The translations under genes and the position numbers were made by a program. A stretch of DNA of 64,000 bases from Flavobacterium fluviatile (GTDB lineage: Bacteria > Bacteroidota > Bacteroidia > Flavobacteriales > Flavobacteriaceae): contig NZ_JAADZW010000019.1 of assembly GCF_010645065.1 (NCBI RefSeq), positions 48,599-112,598 on the forward strand. The letters run 5' to 3'. Position 1 is the first letter of the stretch, and every line of letters begins with the position of its first letter. Of the stretch, positions 52,009-61,786 are shown in pieces. The notes beneath the pieces are model-generated. The model was not told where the DNA came from. It saw only the letters and a program-made list of their open reading frames with translations, and made no database searches.

Positions 52009-52206
52009 AACGAAATCGTTTTAATTTTTTGAATTTCATTAATTATTATTTATTGTTTGTTGGGTCTGTATAGGGGTTTATTGACAATAATGCAAAAAAT
52101 AATCATTTTTTTTACACTATGTATTTTTTTAAATTACTAAAGTAAAAATATTATCATTAAATGATATAATACTATTAACTTCATGTATGCTTCTGTTATA
52201 GATTTG
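52009..52206 (+). promoter_or_regulatory. Candidate control region of the SusC-SusD operon
   Basis: The 315-nt gap before susC holds a -7 box TAGATTTG (52199-52206), about 83 nt before the ATG. Two small inverted repeats, AACGA/TCGTT (52009-52020) and ATCATT/AATGAT (52153-52165), lie upstream and are possible AraC-type sites. No TTG -33 element is seen at the usual distance, which would fit an activator-dependent promoter. Otherwise AT-rich with no gene. Confidence 0.45.
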
Positions 52207-52288
52207 TTAAAATAAAACTGCTAAAAATCATACTTGATTTTGCGGTATTTATAGAAGTATTCAAACTTAAACTAACCAAACATTTATT

Positions 52289-55200
52289 ATGAAAAAATTA
52301 ATGACAAATTTTATTCATTGGAATGCTAACCACAGAGCAATTCCATTGATTTTATTTCTGTTACTGACGAGTAATTTTATTACTGCTCAGGTAAAGGTAA
52401 CAGGAGTAATTTCTGATGATAAGGGATTATCGATACCAGGAGCAAACATTGCGGTTGTAGGTGCGAAAAAGACTGCTTCATCAGATTTTGACGGTAAATA
52501 TTCTATAGAGGTGCCGGCAAATTCCACTATTACTGTGTCTTTCATCGGATATGTTACTCAGACAATCAATGTTAAAAATGGAGGGACAATTAATGTCGTT
52601 TTAAAACTAAGTGCCGAAGATTTACGTGAAGTTTTGGTGAACGTTGGATATAGAAGTGTTAAGAGAAAGGATTTAACAGGAGCTATTTCTACAGTTACTT
52701 CTAAAGATTTTGCAGATTCTCCACAAGTATCTGTTGATCAATTGTTACAAGGACGTGCTGCAGGGGTGACAGTTACGAACAATTCCGGACAGCCGGGAGG
52801 TAGCGTTTCAGTTAAGATACGTGGAACTACTTCTATTTCAGGAACTAATGAGCCATTGTATATTGTAGATGGTATTCCAATTTCTGGAGATGCAGCAAAT
52901 ACTGCTACCGGAGGTTCAATTGTTACGGGATATTTAGGTGCGAATACAGGAAACGTAACTTCTAGTCCTATTGCTTTCTTAAATCCTAATGATATTGAAA
53001 CACTGGATATTTTGAAAGATGCATCTGCTACGGCTATTTATGGTTCCAGAGCGTCGAATGGGGTTGTAATTATTACTACGAAAAGAGGTAAAAAAGGAAC
53101 AGGCAAAATCGCGTATGATTCGTACTTCTCTGTTCAAAATGTAACTCGTTTGTTGGATACTATGACTTTGAGCCAATATGCTGCACAGCAAAATGCTTTG
53201 GCTGCGGTATACGGTGTAGATCCGAGAGATGAATTTGCTGTTCCGTCTGTTTTGGGTAATGGAACAAATTGGCAGGATGAGATTTATAAAACTGCGATAA
53301 TGAACAATCATCAGGTTTCTTTTTCGGGTGCAAAAGAAGGAACTAGCTATTATATTTCTGGAGGTTACACTAATCAGGAAGGTATTGTTGTTGGCTCTGC
53401 TTTTAAAAGATATAGTTTTAAAACCAACGTTGACAGCAAGCTAAAAGATTGGCTTACGGTTGGTGTTTCTCTTGGGGCTGGTATAACAAATGAAGATATA
53501 ACAATTAATGGTGCAAGTAATGGTATTATCAGTACTTCTATATTGTCTACTCCTGATGTAGCAGTAAAAGATACTGATGGGAATTATGCAGGTCCACCAG
53601 CTGATGGTTCTATTGGAGTTTGGATTAATCCTGTGGCTTCGGCTTTGATGAATACTAATAAGTTGATTAAAAAGAGCTTTATAGGAAATTTTTACGCCAG
53701 TTTTAGATTAGCAAAAGGGCTTGAATATAGATTTGATGTTGGCGGATCTACTAATATTGATAATTTCGAAGGTTTTCAGCCTACTTATAAATGGGGTTCT
53801 GCAGTTAGAGAAACAAATCAGCTGACAGAGAGAGCGAACAATTGGTATCAACTTAATATTAAAAACGTTTTAACTTACAAGTTTGATATGGGTAATCACC
53901 ATTTTAACATTTTAGGAGCTCAAGAGGCTAATGATAGTCATTGGTTCGGAAATTCGCAATCCGTTTCTGGTTTGGTGAGTAATGATGTGCATTCTATTAG
54001 TTTAGGTGATCCTGATACCATTGTGGCTTCAGAATATAAAGGCAGTTCTGCTTTTTACTCTTTCTTTGGAACTTTTAATTATGATTATAATAATCGTTAT
54101 GGGTTGCAGGCTACGATGAGAGCAGATGGAAGTTCTAATTTTGGTCCAGGTCAAAAATGGGGTTACTTTCCTTCGGTTTCAGGCTATTGGAAACTTTCAA
54201 ACGAAAGTTTTATGGAAGGGACTAAAGAATATATTGATAACATCAAAATTAGAGGAGGTTACGGTGAGACTGGAAATCAAAACATTGGCGGTGGGGGTTA
54301 TATGAGTACGGTTCGTGCTATAAAATCGGCAATGGGTAATTTCTTTACTGTTAATAATATTGCAAATCCTGATTTAACATGGGAAACCTCTGAACAAACA
54401 AGCTTAGGTTTGGATTTTACACTTTTTAATTCAAAACTTCAGGCAACATTTGATGTATACAGAAAACAGTCAGCAGGATTTTTATTTGTCTTACCATTGC
54501 CATATTATGTTACTGGTACAGATGATTATCAGGGAGGTTTAGGGGCGCCGAAAGTAAATTTAGGAAGTTTAAGAAACCAGGGCTTTGAAATGACATTGGA
54601 TTACAATGAGAAGTTTGGAAAAGATTTTTCATGGAGTTCAAAAGTAATTTTTACTACCAATAAAAATAAACTGATGAGCTTACAGGATAATTTTGATTTA
54701 ACAAAAGATGTATTGCTTAATGATTATACTACTAAAGCAGTTACCAAAACAGTAGTAGGACAGCCTGTTGGTCAGTTTTATGGATATCAAGCAGTTGGAA
54801 TTATCAGAAGTAATGAGCAATTAGCCAATGCACCTATTCCGTTTACCGGAAACAAAGCGGTAAAAAGTCAGCTGGGTGATGTTGAATATGTAGATCAAAA
54901 CAAAGACGGATTAATTGATGAGAAGGATTTAACTTATATAGGGAATCCGCAGCCGAAATTTACTTATGGTTTCAATAATACTTTTAAGTACAAAAATGTT
55001 GATTTAGGAGTCTTTTTACAAGGATCTTATGGTAATAAAGTAATGAACTTAACAAGACGTGCTGGTACTAAAAACCAACGTTTGTATGAAAACCAATTGG
55101 CTGAAGCTGCAGATTTTTGGACACCTGAAAATACGGATGCAAAATATCCAAGACCTGATGGTGGAGATGGACATCCAAATATAGCAATCTCTGATCGCTA

Positions 55201-55456
55201 TGTTGAAGATGGTTCGTTCCTGAGAATTCAACAGGTAACTTTAGGTTATAACATGCCTTCAGATTTACTTTCAAAAGCTAGTATTAGTAAGTTAAGATTT
55301 TATTTAGGTATTCAAAATCTTTACACATTTACTAAATATACGGGATACGATCCAGAGGTGGGGTCTTACAATCAAGATCCTTTGTTATCAGGAATTGATT
55401 CAGGACGTTACCCAACAAATCGTAGTTTTACTTTTGGAATGAATTTAGAATTTTAA
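52289..55456 (+). CDS. susC: SusC-like TonB-dependent glycan transporter
   Basis: Outer-membrane receptor of 1055 residues importing mannan oligosaccharides with the SusD partner. Order: N-terminal signal region, carboxypeptidase-like (CarboxypepD_reg) domain (VKVTGVISDDKGLSIPGANI ... FIGYVTQ), then the plug (VSVDQLLQGRAAGV, GTTSISGTNEPLYIVDGIPI, DIETLDILKDASATAIYGSRASNGVV, the SusC/RagA signature). A long beta-barrel ends in the terminal FTFGMNLEF strand. First gene of the rightward operon and followed 12 nt later by susD. Confidence 0.96.
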   Translation: MKKLMTNFIHWNANHRAIPLILFLLLTSNFITAQVKVTGVISDDKGLSIPGANIAVVGAKKTASSDFDGKYSIEVPANSTITVSFIGYVTQTINVKNGGTINVVLKLSAEDLREVLVNVGYRSVKRKDLTGAISTVTSKDFADSPQVSVDQLLQGRAAGVTVTNNSGQPGGSVSVKIRGTTSISGTNEPLYIVDGIPISGDAANTATGGSIVTGYLGANTGNVTSSPIAFLNPNDIETLDILKDASATAIYGSRASNGVVIITTKRGKKGTGKIAYDSYFSVQNVTRLLDTMTLSQYAAQQNALAAVYGVDPRDEFAVPSVLGNGTNWQDEIYKTAIMNNHQVSFSGAKEGTSYYISGGYTNQEGIVVGSAFKRYSFKTNVDSKLKDWLTVGVSLGAGITNEDITINGASNGIISTSILSTPDVAVKDTDGNYAGPPADGSIGVWINPVASALMNTNKLIKKSFIGNFYASFRLAKGLEYRFDVGGSTNIDNFEGFQPTYKWGSAVRETNQLTERANNWYQLNIKNVLTYKFDMGNHHFNILGAQEANDSHWFGNSQSVSGLVSNDVHSISLGDPDTIVASEYKGSSAFYSFFGTFNYDYNNRYGLQATMRADGSSNFGPGQKWGYFPSVSGYWKLSNESFMEGTKEYIDNIKIRGGYGETGNQNIGGGGYMSTVRAIKSAMGNFFTVNNIANPDLTWETSEQTSLGLDFTLFNSKLQATFDVYRKQSAGFLFVLPLPYYVTGTDDYQGGLGAPKVNLGSLRNQGFEMTLDYNEKFGKDFSWSSKVIFTTNKNKLMSLQDNFDLTKDVLLNDYTTKAVTKTVVGQPVGQFYGYQAVGIIRSNEQLANAPIPFTGNKAVKSQLGDVEYVDQNKDGLIDEKDLTYIGNPQPKFTYGFNNTFKYKNVDLGVFLQGSYGNKVMNLTRRAGTKNQRLYENQLAEAADFWTPENTDAKYPRPDGGDGHPNIAISDRYVEDGSFLRIQQVTLGYNMPSDLLSKASISKLRFYLGIQNLYTFTKYTGYDPEVGSYNQDPLLSGIDSGRYPTNRSFTFGMNLEF

Positions 55457-55467
55457 TTACTACTCTT

Positions 55468-57030
55468 ATGAAAAAATATATCAATATAAAGACCTTAGTT
55501 TTATTTTTAATGCTAGGTTTGGTAACCACTTCTTGCAGTGAAGATTTCCTGGATCGCCCTTCTGAAGATAGTTACAGCAGTGAAGAATTTTATAGTACTG
55601 ATGAACAGGTGGCAAGAACTACTTATGGTATGTATGGCGCAATGTGGGCGCCTTATTACACCAAAAACTTTTATGCTTTGTCTGAGTTGTCTTCAGGAAA
55701 CTGTATCGCATATGCAGATGGGCCAGAGCTAATACAGTTTAAATTAACCTCTGATAGCCCTATTTTGTTAGATCCTTGGAGAGCTTGCTTTGCAATTGTA
55801 GCTCAATCCAATAATTTAATTAATAATATTGAAAAAAACGCTACTTCAAATGTGAATAAGGCTGTGATTAAGAACACTATCGCCGAAGCACATTTTTTTA
55901 GAGCGATAGCTTATTTTTATTTGGTTCGCTTGTATGGACCGGTGCCTATTATTGAGGATAACTTGGCTTTAGCAAAGAATCCGTTAGTAAATACAAATAG
56001 AATAGAAGATGTCTATACATTTATTGAAAACGATTTAAAATATGCTGCAGCAAATCTTAAAATAAAAGTGAGATCAAGAACCGCTGGAAGTGAGAATATT
56101 TTTGTGACTCAGGGTTCTGCTGAAGCATTTTTGGCTAAAGTGTATTTATATGAAAAAAAATACGCTGATTCTAAAACAATGGCTGAAAAAGTGATTAACT
56201 CAGGTGAGTTTGGTTTGTTGCCAAATTACGCAGATTTATTTTTGACTAGTAAAAATAATAACGAAGAGTCTATTTATTCATGGCAATGGTCTGGTGCAAT
56301 AAATACGTATGGTGGAGGAAACTTTTCTAACATTCAGTATGGTTTGGATATTTTGAACGATAATGCTTCTTATGGAGCTACTTATGTACCAACAAATGAT
56401 GTTCAGGATGCTTTTGAAATTGGTGATGTAAGAAGAAAAGAGTCTTTTATGATTTACGGAGATTCTTACCCTAACATTAAAGGAGATGGTGTTGTGGGTT
56501 TTGTGATGGATCAGACTAAATATCCGGATGCTTTGGGTAATACAGGTGCAGCGGTTAAGAAATACGTAGTGGGGCAAGTTACGGGAGAGACCGGACCGGC
56601 TGACCAATGGGGAGGAATGAACAATTGCAATTATATTATGCGTTATGCTGATCTTTTGTTAATTCATGCGGAGGCAATTATGGCAGGAGCAGCTGAAACT
56701 ACTAATCCTGCCGCAAAAGAATCATATAATAAAGTAAGATTTAGAGCAGGTCTTGATATTTTAGGAAATAATGTTCCTTTAACAAAAACGGCTTTATTTC
56801 ATGAACGCAGAGTAGAGTTTGCTTTTGAAGGAGAATATTGGTTTGACTTAGGAAGACTTCCGCGTCAGGAAGCGATTAGTATAATTTCTCAGCAGGACAG
56901 AGGTTTTGATTCTCAGGGAGTAAAGCATTATACACCGACAGCAACTGATTTTATTTATCCAAAACCAGATATAGAAGTTAGAAAAAATCCAAAATTGAAA
57001 GAGGCTCCGGTTCCTTACAGTTTTAACTAA
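55468..57030 (+). CDS. susD: SusD/RagB-like surface glycan-binding lipoprotein
   Basis: 520-residue lipoprotein (VTTSC, Cys23) capping the SusC barrel. SusD features: SEDFLDRPSEDSYSSEEFY start, TPR-like helices (AEAHFFRAIAYFYLVRLYGPVPII, SAEAFLAKVYLYEKKYADSKTMAEKVI) and the C-terminal RYADLLLIHAEAIM ... HERRVEFAFEGEYWFDLGRL. Binds the polysaccharide on the cell surface. The reading frame starts 12 nt after susC. Confidence 0.96.
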   Translation: MKKYINIKTLVLFLMLGLVTTSCSEDFLDRPSEDSYSSEEFYSTDEQVARTTYGMYGAMWAPYYTKNFYALSELSSGNCIAYADGPELIQFKLTSDSPILLDPWRACFAIVAQSNNLINNIEKNATSNVNKAVIKNTIAEAHFFRAIAYFYLVRLYGPVPIIEDNLALAKNPLVNTNRIEDVYTFIENDLKYAAANLKIKVRSRTAGSENIFVTQGSAEAFLAKVYLYEKKYADSKTMAEKVINSGEFGLLPNYADLFLTSKNNNEESIYSWQWSGAINTYGGGNFSNIQYGLDILNDNASYGATYVPTNDVQDAFEIGDVRRKESFMIYGDSYPNIKGDGVVGFVMDQTKYPDALGNTGAAVKKYVVGQVTGETGPADQWGGMNNCNYIMRYADLLLIHAEAIMAGAAETTNPAAKESYNKVRFRAGLDILGNNVPLTKTALFHERRVEFAFEGEYWFDLGRLPRQEAISIISQQDRGFDSQGVKHYTPTATDFIYPKPDIEVRKNPKLKEAPVPYSFN

Positions 57031-57048
57031 TTTTTAAAAGTAAATACT

Positions 57049-58122
57049 ATGAAAAATATAAAAAATAGAATGTTATTGAAGTTGTGTTTTTTGGCTTCGA
57101 TTTCAATTTTACTGTTCGCTTCATGTTCAAATGATGACTCGGGCAATTCTTCAAGGAAGTTAGAAGTAACCGGAGTAAGCAAATCTGTTGTTGATGATCC
57201 TTTGATTGAAGGAGATAGGCAAGTTGATGTTCCTACAGATGTTATTAATGCAGGAAATTATTATATAATTAGAGGGTCTGGTTTTGCGTCATTAAAATCA
57301 ATTTCATTTAACGGTTTAGAGTCTTATTTTAATCCAACTTTTGTAACAGATAATGCAATCGTCATTTTGGTAGATCAAAAAACACCATATTACAATGAAA
57401 TGGACGAAATGAAAATCGTTACTAATGGGGGTACTTTGAACTATAAGATAGCTGTCAGGCCACCAAGTCCAAGTATTACAGGTTTTCCGGTTAATCCTAA
57501 TGATGGGGATATAATCACAATCAAAGGAGATTATTTTTTACGTCCATCTGTAAATTTTGGAAGCACAAAAGCAGAACTGATTTCGGAATCATTGACTGAA
57601 TTAAAAGTAAAAGTTCCCGATGGGAGTTATTTGAAAAATTTATCAGTAACAAATGTATCTGGAACAACAGTAGCCCAAGAAACCATTGGCTCGGGAATTT
57701 ATGATGATGCTCCTACTAATATTTGGGGTTGGGAAGATTTGTGGGATGATGAGAATCCGCTTAATAAAGCTTATGATAAAGATGTTAAACAAGGGGAAAA
57801 GTGTATTCGATGGACGTCGGGAGAATGGAATGGTTATGTAATTGGTATTAATAACTGGTCTTATCATGATACAGATAAATTTAAGGCAATAAGATTTTGG
57901 ATTAAAGGTGAAAAAGCAGGAAAAATGAAGTTTTTTGCTAATGATGTTAATGTTTCGGCGAATACTAAAATAATTGAGATCAAAAGTACTTGGACTTATT
58001 TTGAAATACCATATGCTGAAGTCGGTAATCCAACGGAAATATCTAATATTGGATTTCAGGAATTTGGAGGATTTGGAGGAAATGTTATCTATTTAGATAA
58101 TATTGGATTTGTGTTGAAATAA
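57049..58122 (+). CDS. Surface glycan-binding protein with IPT/TIG domains
   Basis: Lipoprotein of 357 residues (FASC, Cys26) probably assisting SusD in binding mannan at the cell surface. It has two IPT/TIG-like Ig repeats (GNYYIIRGSGFASLKSISFNG, then NPNDGDIITIKGDYFLRPSVNFG), then a C-terminal beta-sandwich from about residue 225. That part is rich in aromatic residues (WGWEDLWDDEN, WNGYVIGINNWSYHD) and ends VIYLDNIGFVLK, as a carbohydrate-binding module would. The next lipoprotein shares this ending. 18 nt after susD. Confidence 0.82.
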   Translation: MKNIKNRMLLKLCFLASISILLFASCSNDDSGNSSRKLEVTGVSKSVVDDPLIEGDRQVDVPTDVINAGNYYIIRGSGFASLKSISFNGLESYFNPTFVTDNAIVILVDQKTPYYNEMDEMKIVTNGGTLNYKIAVRPPSPSITGFPVNPNDGDIITIKGDYFLRPSVNFGSTKAELISESLTELKVKVPDGSYLKNLSVTNVSGTTVAQETIGSGIYDDAPTNIWGWEDLWDDENPLNKAYDKDVKQGEKCIRWTSGEWNGYVIGINNWSYHDTDKFKAIRFWIKGEKAGKMKFFANDVNVSANTKIIEIKSTWTYFEIPYAEVGNPTEISNIGFQEFGGFGGNVIYLDNIGFVLK

Positions 58123-58204
58123 TTGAGACAGATTCTAAAAAATAATTCGATAGTCAGTTGATTTCATTCATTTGAATCCATAATTAAAAACTAAAAGAGA
58201 ATTT

Positions 58205-59464
58205 ATGAAAAATATATATAATAAAGTAAAACATATTGCTGTGTGTATCTTTTTGGTTGCTGCAGTTTCTTCTTGCGATAATGAAATTAAAGATATTGGA
58301 GGAGCAGAACAAAATTATAATACAGTTTACGGATTGCTTCAGGCAAATAGTAACTTGACTACATTTACTAAGGCTATAGCATTAGCTGGTTTAGAAGCAA
58401 CCCTGAATACATCAGATGATTACACCTATTTTGTTCCTAATAACACTGCTTTCGATGCTTATTTGGTGGCTAATGGGTATGTAAATGATTTGGGATATCC
58501 GGATATTAATTTGGTTCCGGTTGAATATTTAAAACAGCTTGTTTTAAGTCATGTTGTTAAAGGAGTAAAAAAGAGAGTTGGAAAACTCACAGGTGTCGAA
58601 GCTGATTATTTGGAAACAGGAGAGTATGCGACTATGGCAAATACAGTAAATCCTGACTTGTATCTATTGGGTATCAATGTTACCGATGGAGTTTTAAAAG
58701 TAAATGGTTCTGACAAGGCAGCTCCAGGGTTAGATTATTATGGGACTAATGGATTTGTAGATGTTTTAGATAATGTAATTGAGTTAACCCCTCCGGCTCC
58801 GGTAATTTCAACTCTTTCACAAGTTTTAGCTTCTCCTGGTGATGTTATAACCATTACAGGACAGAATTTTGTAAAAGTGAAGAGTGTAAAGTTTGGATCT
58901 ACGTCGGCTGCAATTACTGTAGTGTCCAAAACAGAAATAAAAGCAACTGTTCCGGCTGATTTTGATTCTTATGCTCTTATTGTGGTAGAGACTGACTTTG
59001 GTGTGTCTGCTCCAAGTGGCATAGGTCTTAAGTATTTACTATACGAAGATTCATTAAAAGGATCGGGATGGGGCTGGGATGCCCAGCCTGAATTTCAAAG
59101 TACCGAAAATGTAAGCAGGGGGACATATTCAATTAAAAAGGTGGCACTTCCATGGAATGGACTTTATATGGGATCTAGTGTAATCTTAAATAGTGGAGAT
59201 TATCAATTTCTTAAAATGTCTATTTTTCCTACCGAAAGCACAAAGATTATGGTTACAGTAAATAATGATAGAAACGACTCAAGTAAAGGTACTACTGTTA
59301 CTTTGGAGCCAGGGAAATGGAATAATATTTCGATTCCTATTTCAAGTTTGCATCCTGATCTTTTGCCTGAAGGAAAATTTGATAATGTATTTATTCAGGA
59401 ATTTTCTAATATTTCACTTACCCCAGGAAGTGTTTTCTATATAGATGATGTAGGATTTTTGTAA
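58205..59464 (+). CDS. Fasciclin + IPT/TIG + glycan-binding-like lipoprotein
   Basis: 419-residue lipoprotein (VSSC, Cys24). Three parts are visible: a fasciclin (FAS1) domain (about 38-195; LTTFTKAIALAGLEATLNTSDDYTYFVPNNTAF and LVLSHVV), one IPT/TIG repeat (about 200-275; SPGDVITITGQNFVKVKSVKFG), and a C-terminal beta-sandwich. The last (GSGWGWDAQPEF ... WNGLYMGSSV ... FYIDDVGFL) resembles that of the preceding gene. It is probably a surface glycan-binding protein with an added adhesion domain; ligand unproven. Last gene before the operon's internal terminator. Confidence 0.78.
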   Translation: MKNIYNKVKHIAVCIFLVAAVSSCDNEIKDIGGAEQNYNTVYGLLQANSNLTTFTKAIALAGLEATLNTSDDYTYFVPNNTAFDAYLVANGYVNDLGYPDINLVPVEYLKQLVLSHVVKGVKKRVGKLTGVEADYLETGEYATMANTVNPDLYLLGINVTDGVLKVNGSDKAAPGLDYYGTNGFVDVLDNVIELTPPAPVISTLSQVLASPGDVITITGQNFVKVKSVKFGSTSAAITVVSKTEIKATVPADFDSYALIVVETDFGVSAPSGIGLKYLLYEDSLKGSGWGWDAQPEFQSTENVSRGTYSIKKVALPWNGLYMGSSVILNSGDYQFLKMSIFPTESTKIMVTVNNDRNDSSKGTTVTLEPGKWNNISIPISSLHPDLLPEGKFDNVFIQEFSNISLTPGSVFYIDDVGFL

Positions 59465-59492
59465 AATAAAAAATGTTTAATTTGAGTTAGTC

Positions 59493-59532
59493 TAAATGTT
59501 CCCTGATTGAAAAATTAGGGAACATTTTTTAT
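59493..59532 (+). terminator. Terminator between the glycan-binding and GH27 genes
   Basis: Perfect stem AAATGTTCCCT / AGGGAACATTT with a 12-nt loop and T run. It suggests GH27 and the second GH5 are partly uncoupled from susCD, or that there is read-through attenuation. Confidence 0.85.
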
Positions 59533-59554
59533 AAAGTATTTTAAAATTTAAAAA

Positions 59555-60787
59555 ATGAAAAAAATAATTTTAGTGTTGGCTCTGCATATTTCGATGTTAG
59601 GCATTAGTCAGGGAAATACACATGTACAAAAAGGCGGAAAATTTGAAAGTTTGGCAATGACACCACCAATGGGCTGGAATTCATGGAATACTTTTGCAAC
59701 TAATATCGACGAGAAACTAGTAAAAGAAACCGCTGATATTATGGTTTCTTCAGGAATGGCAGCTGCAGGCTACAACTACATTGTATTGGACGATGGCTGG
59801 ATGGCGAAAGAACGGGATGCAAACGGAGATTTAGTACCCGATCCGGTTAAATTTCCAAACGGAATGAAAGCTGTTATAGATTATGTGCATAGCAAAGGTC
59901 TTAAGTTTGGCCTGTACAATTGTGCAGGTACTCACACTTGTGCGGGTTATCCGGGCACACGCGGTTACGAATATCAGGATGCGCGATTTTATGCTAAACT
60001 GGGAATTGATTTCTTAAAATACGATTGGTGTAATACAAAAGGAATTACTGCTCCGGAAGCATATACAACAATGAGTAATGCCTTAAAAACAGCCGGTAGA
60101 CCAATTGTTTTTAGTCTTTGCGAATGGGGCGATAATCAGCCATGGGAGTGGGGAAAACCGGTTGGTAACCTTTGGAGGATTTCCGGAGATATTTACCCAT
60201 GTTTTGACTGCGAATTCAAACACCCTGAAAACTGGTCGTCCTGGGGATTCATGAAAATTGCAGACATGCGTAAAGACATCCGAAAATATTCCGGACCTGA
60301 TCATTGGAATGATTTTGATATGATGGAAGTGGGAAATGAAATGAATGATACCGAAGACAAAGCCCATTTTAGTTTATGGTGCATGCTGGCATCTCCATTG
60401 TTTAGCGGAAATGATTTCAGAAAAATGTCTAAAGAAACACTGGCAATTTTAACAAACAAAGAACTGATTGCTGTAAATCAGGATAAATTAGGGATTCAGG
60501 GGTTTAAATATCTGGCAAAAGATGGCTTGGAGGTTTGGGCAAAACCATTATCTGACGGAAATTGGGCGGTTACTTTTTTAAATAGAAGCGAAGTAACTAA
60601 AAAGATTAATTTTGATTGGAAAAAACATCTGATAAGAGATGCAGATTTTGGGTTTGAAGCCGATTTTGATAAGAAGGTTTACAAATTGAAAGATCTTTGG
60701 AAAAATAAAGAGGCAGGAAGTACGAAAAAGAGTTATACAGCTGAACTGGCTTCCCATGATGTAATTACGTTGAGATTAATTCCTTAA
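59555..60787 (+). CDS. GH27 alpha-galactosidase
   Basis: Exported debranching enzyme removing alpha-1,6-galactosyl side groups of galactomannan, 410 residues with a signal peptide (LALHISMLGISQG). The catalytic barrel starts with the GH27 signature MTPPMGWNSWNTF. YNYIVLDDGWMAKERD binds substrate, the nucleophile is Asp157 in FLKYDWCN and the acid/base Asp212 in WRISGD. A C-terminal beta domain completes it. Starts 22 nt after a terminator and is followed after 10 nt by the GH5 gene. Confidence 0.95.
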   Translation: MKKIILVLALHISMLGISQGNTHVQKGGKFESLAMTPPMGWNSWNTFATNIDEKLVKETADIMVSSGMAAAGYNYIVLDDGWMAKERDANGDLVPDPVKFPNGMKAVIDYVHSKGLKFGLYNCAGTHTCAGYPGTRGYEYQDARFYAKLGIDFLKYDWCNTKGITAPEAYTTMSNALKTAGRPIVFSLCEWGDNQPWEWGKPVGNLWRISGDIYPCFDCEFKHPENWSSWGFMKIADMRKDIRKYSGPDHWNDFDMMEVGNEMNDTEDKAHFSLWCMLASPLFSGNDFRKMSKETLAILTNKELIAVNQDKLGIQGFKYLAKDGLEVWAKPLSDGNWAVTFLNRSEVTKKINFDWKKHLIRDADFGFEADFDKKVYKLKDLWKNKEAGSTKKSYTAELASHDVITLRLIP

Positions 60788-60797
60788 AAAAAATGTT

Positions 60798-61763
60798 ATG
60801 AAGTCCATCAATAATTTTTATTTTATCTTTTTATTACTGATTTGCAGTTTTGCCAATGCCCAATTTGTAAAAAAGCATGGACAGTTAAGTGTTCTCGGGA
60901 CTCAGTTAGTTGATCAAAATAAAGAGCCCGTGGTTTTGAGGGGAATGAGCTTTGGCTGGCATAGCATGTGGCCGAGATTTTACAATGAGAAAGCAGTCAA
61001 ATGGCTAAAAAAGGATTTTAATTGTAATATCGTACGTGCTGCTATGGGAATTGAATTAGGAAAAATGTCATATATAAAGGAACCGCAGTTTTCGAAAGAT
61101 AAAATTGAAGCAGTTATAAAAGGAGCTATAAAAGCAGATATATATGTGATTATCGATTGGCATAGCCATAACATTAATCTTAAAGAAGCAAAGGTCTTTT
61201 TTGCGGAGATGTCTAAAAAGTACAGTAAATATCCTAATATAATATATGAAGTTTTTAATGAGCCTGATCATGAAACCTGGCCGGAAGTTAAGGCCTATGC
61301 CGAAGAAGTAATCAAGGTTATCAGGGAAAACGATCCTGACAATATTATTTTAGTTGGTTGCCCACATTGGGATCAGGACATTGATTTGCCTGCTGCTGAT
61401 CCTATTAGAGGATTTGATAATTTAATGTACACTATGCATTTCTATGCGGCTACACATGGCAAAGAGCTAAGGGATAAAACTGATGCAGCAATAAAAAGTG
61501 GCTTGCCTGTTTTTATTTCAGAATCTGCCGGTATGGAGGCTACTGGAGACGGACCTCTCAATATGAATGCATGGCAGGAATATATTGAATGGATGGAAGA
61601 TCGAAAACTAAGCTGGATTACCTGGTCGGTCTCTGATAAAGATGAGACCTGCTCCATTTTGCAAAAATCAGCTAAATCCGAAGGTAATTGGAAAGAGACA
61701 GATTTAAAGCAATCCGGAATTAAGGTTCGTGATTTTTTAAGAAAATATAATGATAAAGAATAA
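60798..61763 (+). CDS. GH5 endoglucanase/mannanase (subfamily 2-like)
   Basis: Secreted endo-glycosidase of 321 residues. After the signal peptide (FLLLICSFANAQ) come KKHGQLSVLGTQLVDQNKEPVVLRGMSFGWH, the GH5_2 opening, then VIIDWHSHN, acid/base Glu155 in IIYEVFNEPDHETW and HFYAATH. The probable nucleophile Glu242 lies in PVFISESAGMEATGDG, where the residue after Glu is Ser instead of the usual Trp or Phe. It may cleave glucosyl linkages of glucomannan. Followed by a terminator that closes the locus. Confidence 0.87.
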   Translation: MKSINNFYFIFLLLICSFANAQFVKKHGQLSVLGTQLVDQNKEPVVLRGMSFGWHSMWPRFYNEKAVKWLKKDFNCNIVRAAMGIELGKMSYIKEPQFSKDKIEAVIKGAIKADIYVIIDWHSHNINLKEAKVFFAEMSKKYSKYPNIIYEVFNEPDHETWPEVKAYAEEVIKVIRENDPDNIILVGCPHWDQDIDLPAADPIRGFDNLMYTMHFYAATHGKELRDKTDAAIKSGLPVFISESAGMEATGDGPLNMNAWQEYIEWMEDRKLSWITWSVSDKDETCSILQKSAKSEGNWKETDLKQSGIKVRDFLRKYNDKE

Positions 61764-61786
61764 GACGCTATTTATTTGTAGAGTTA

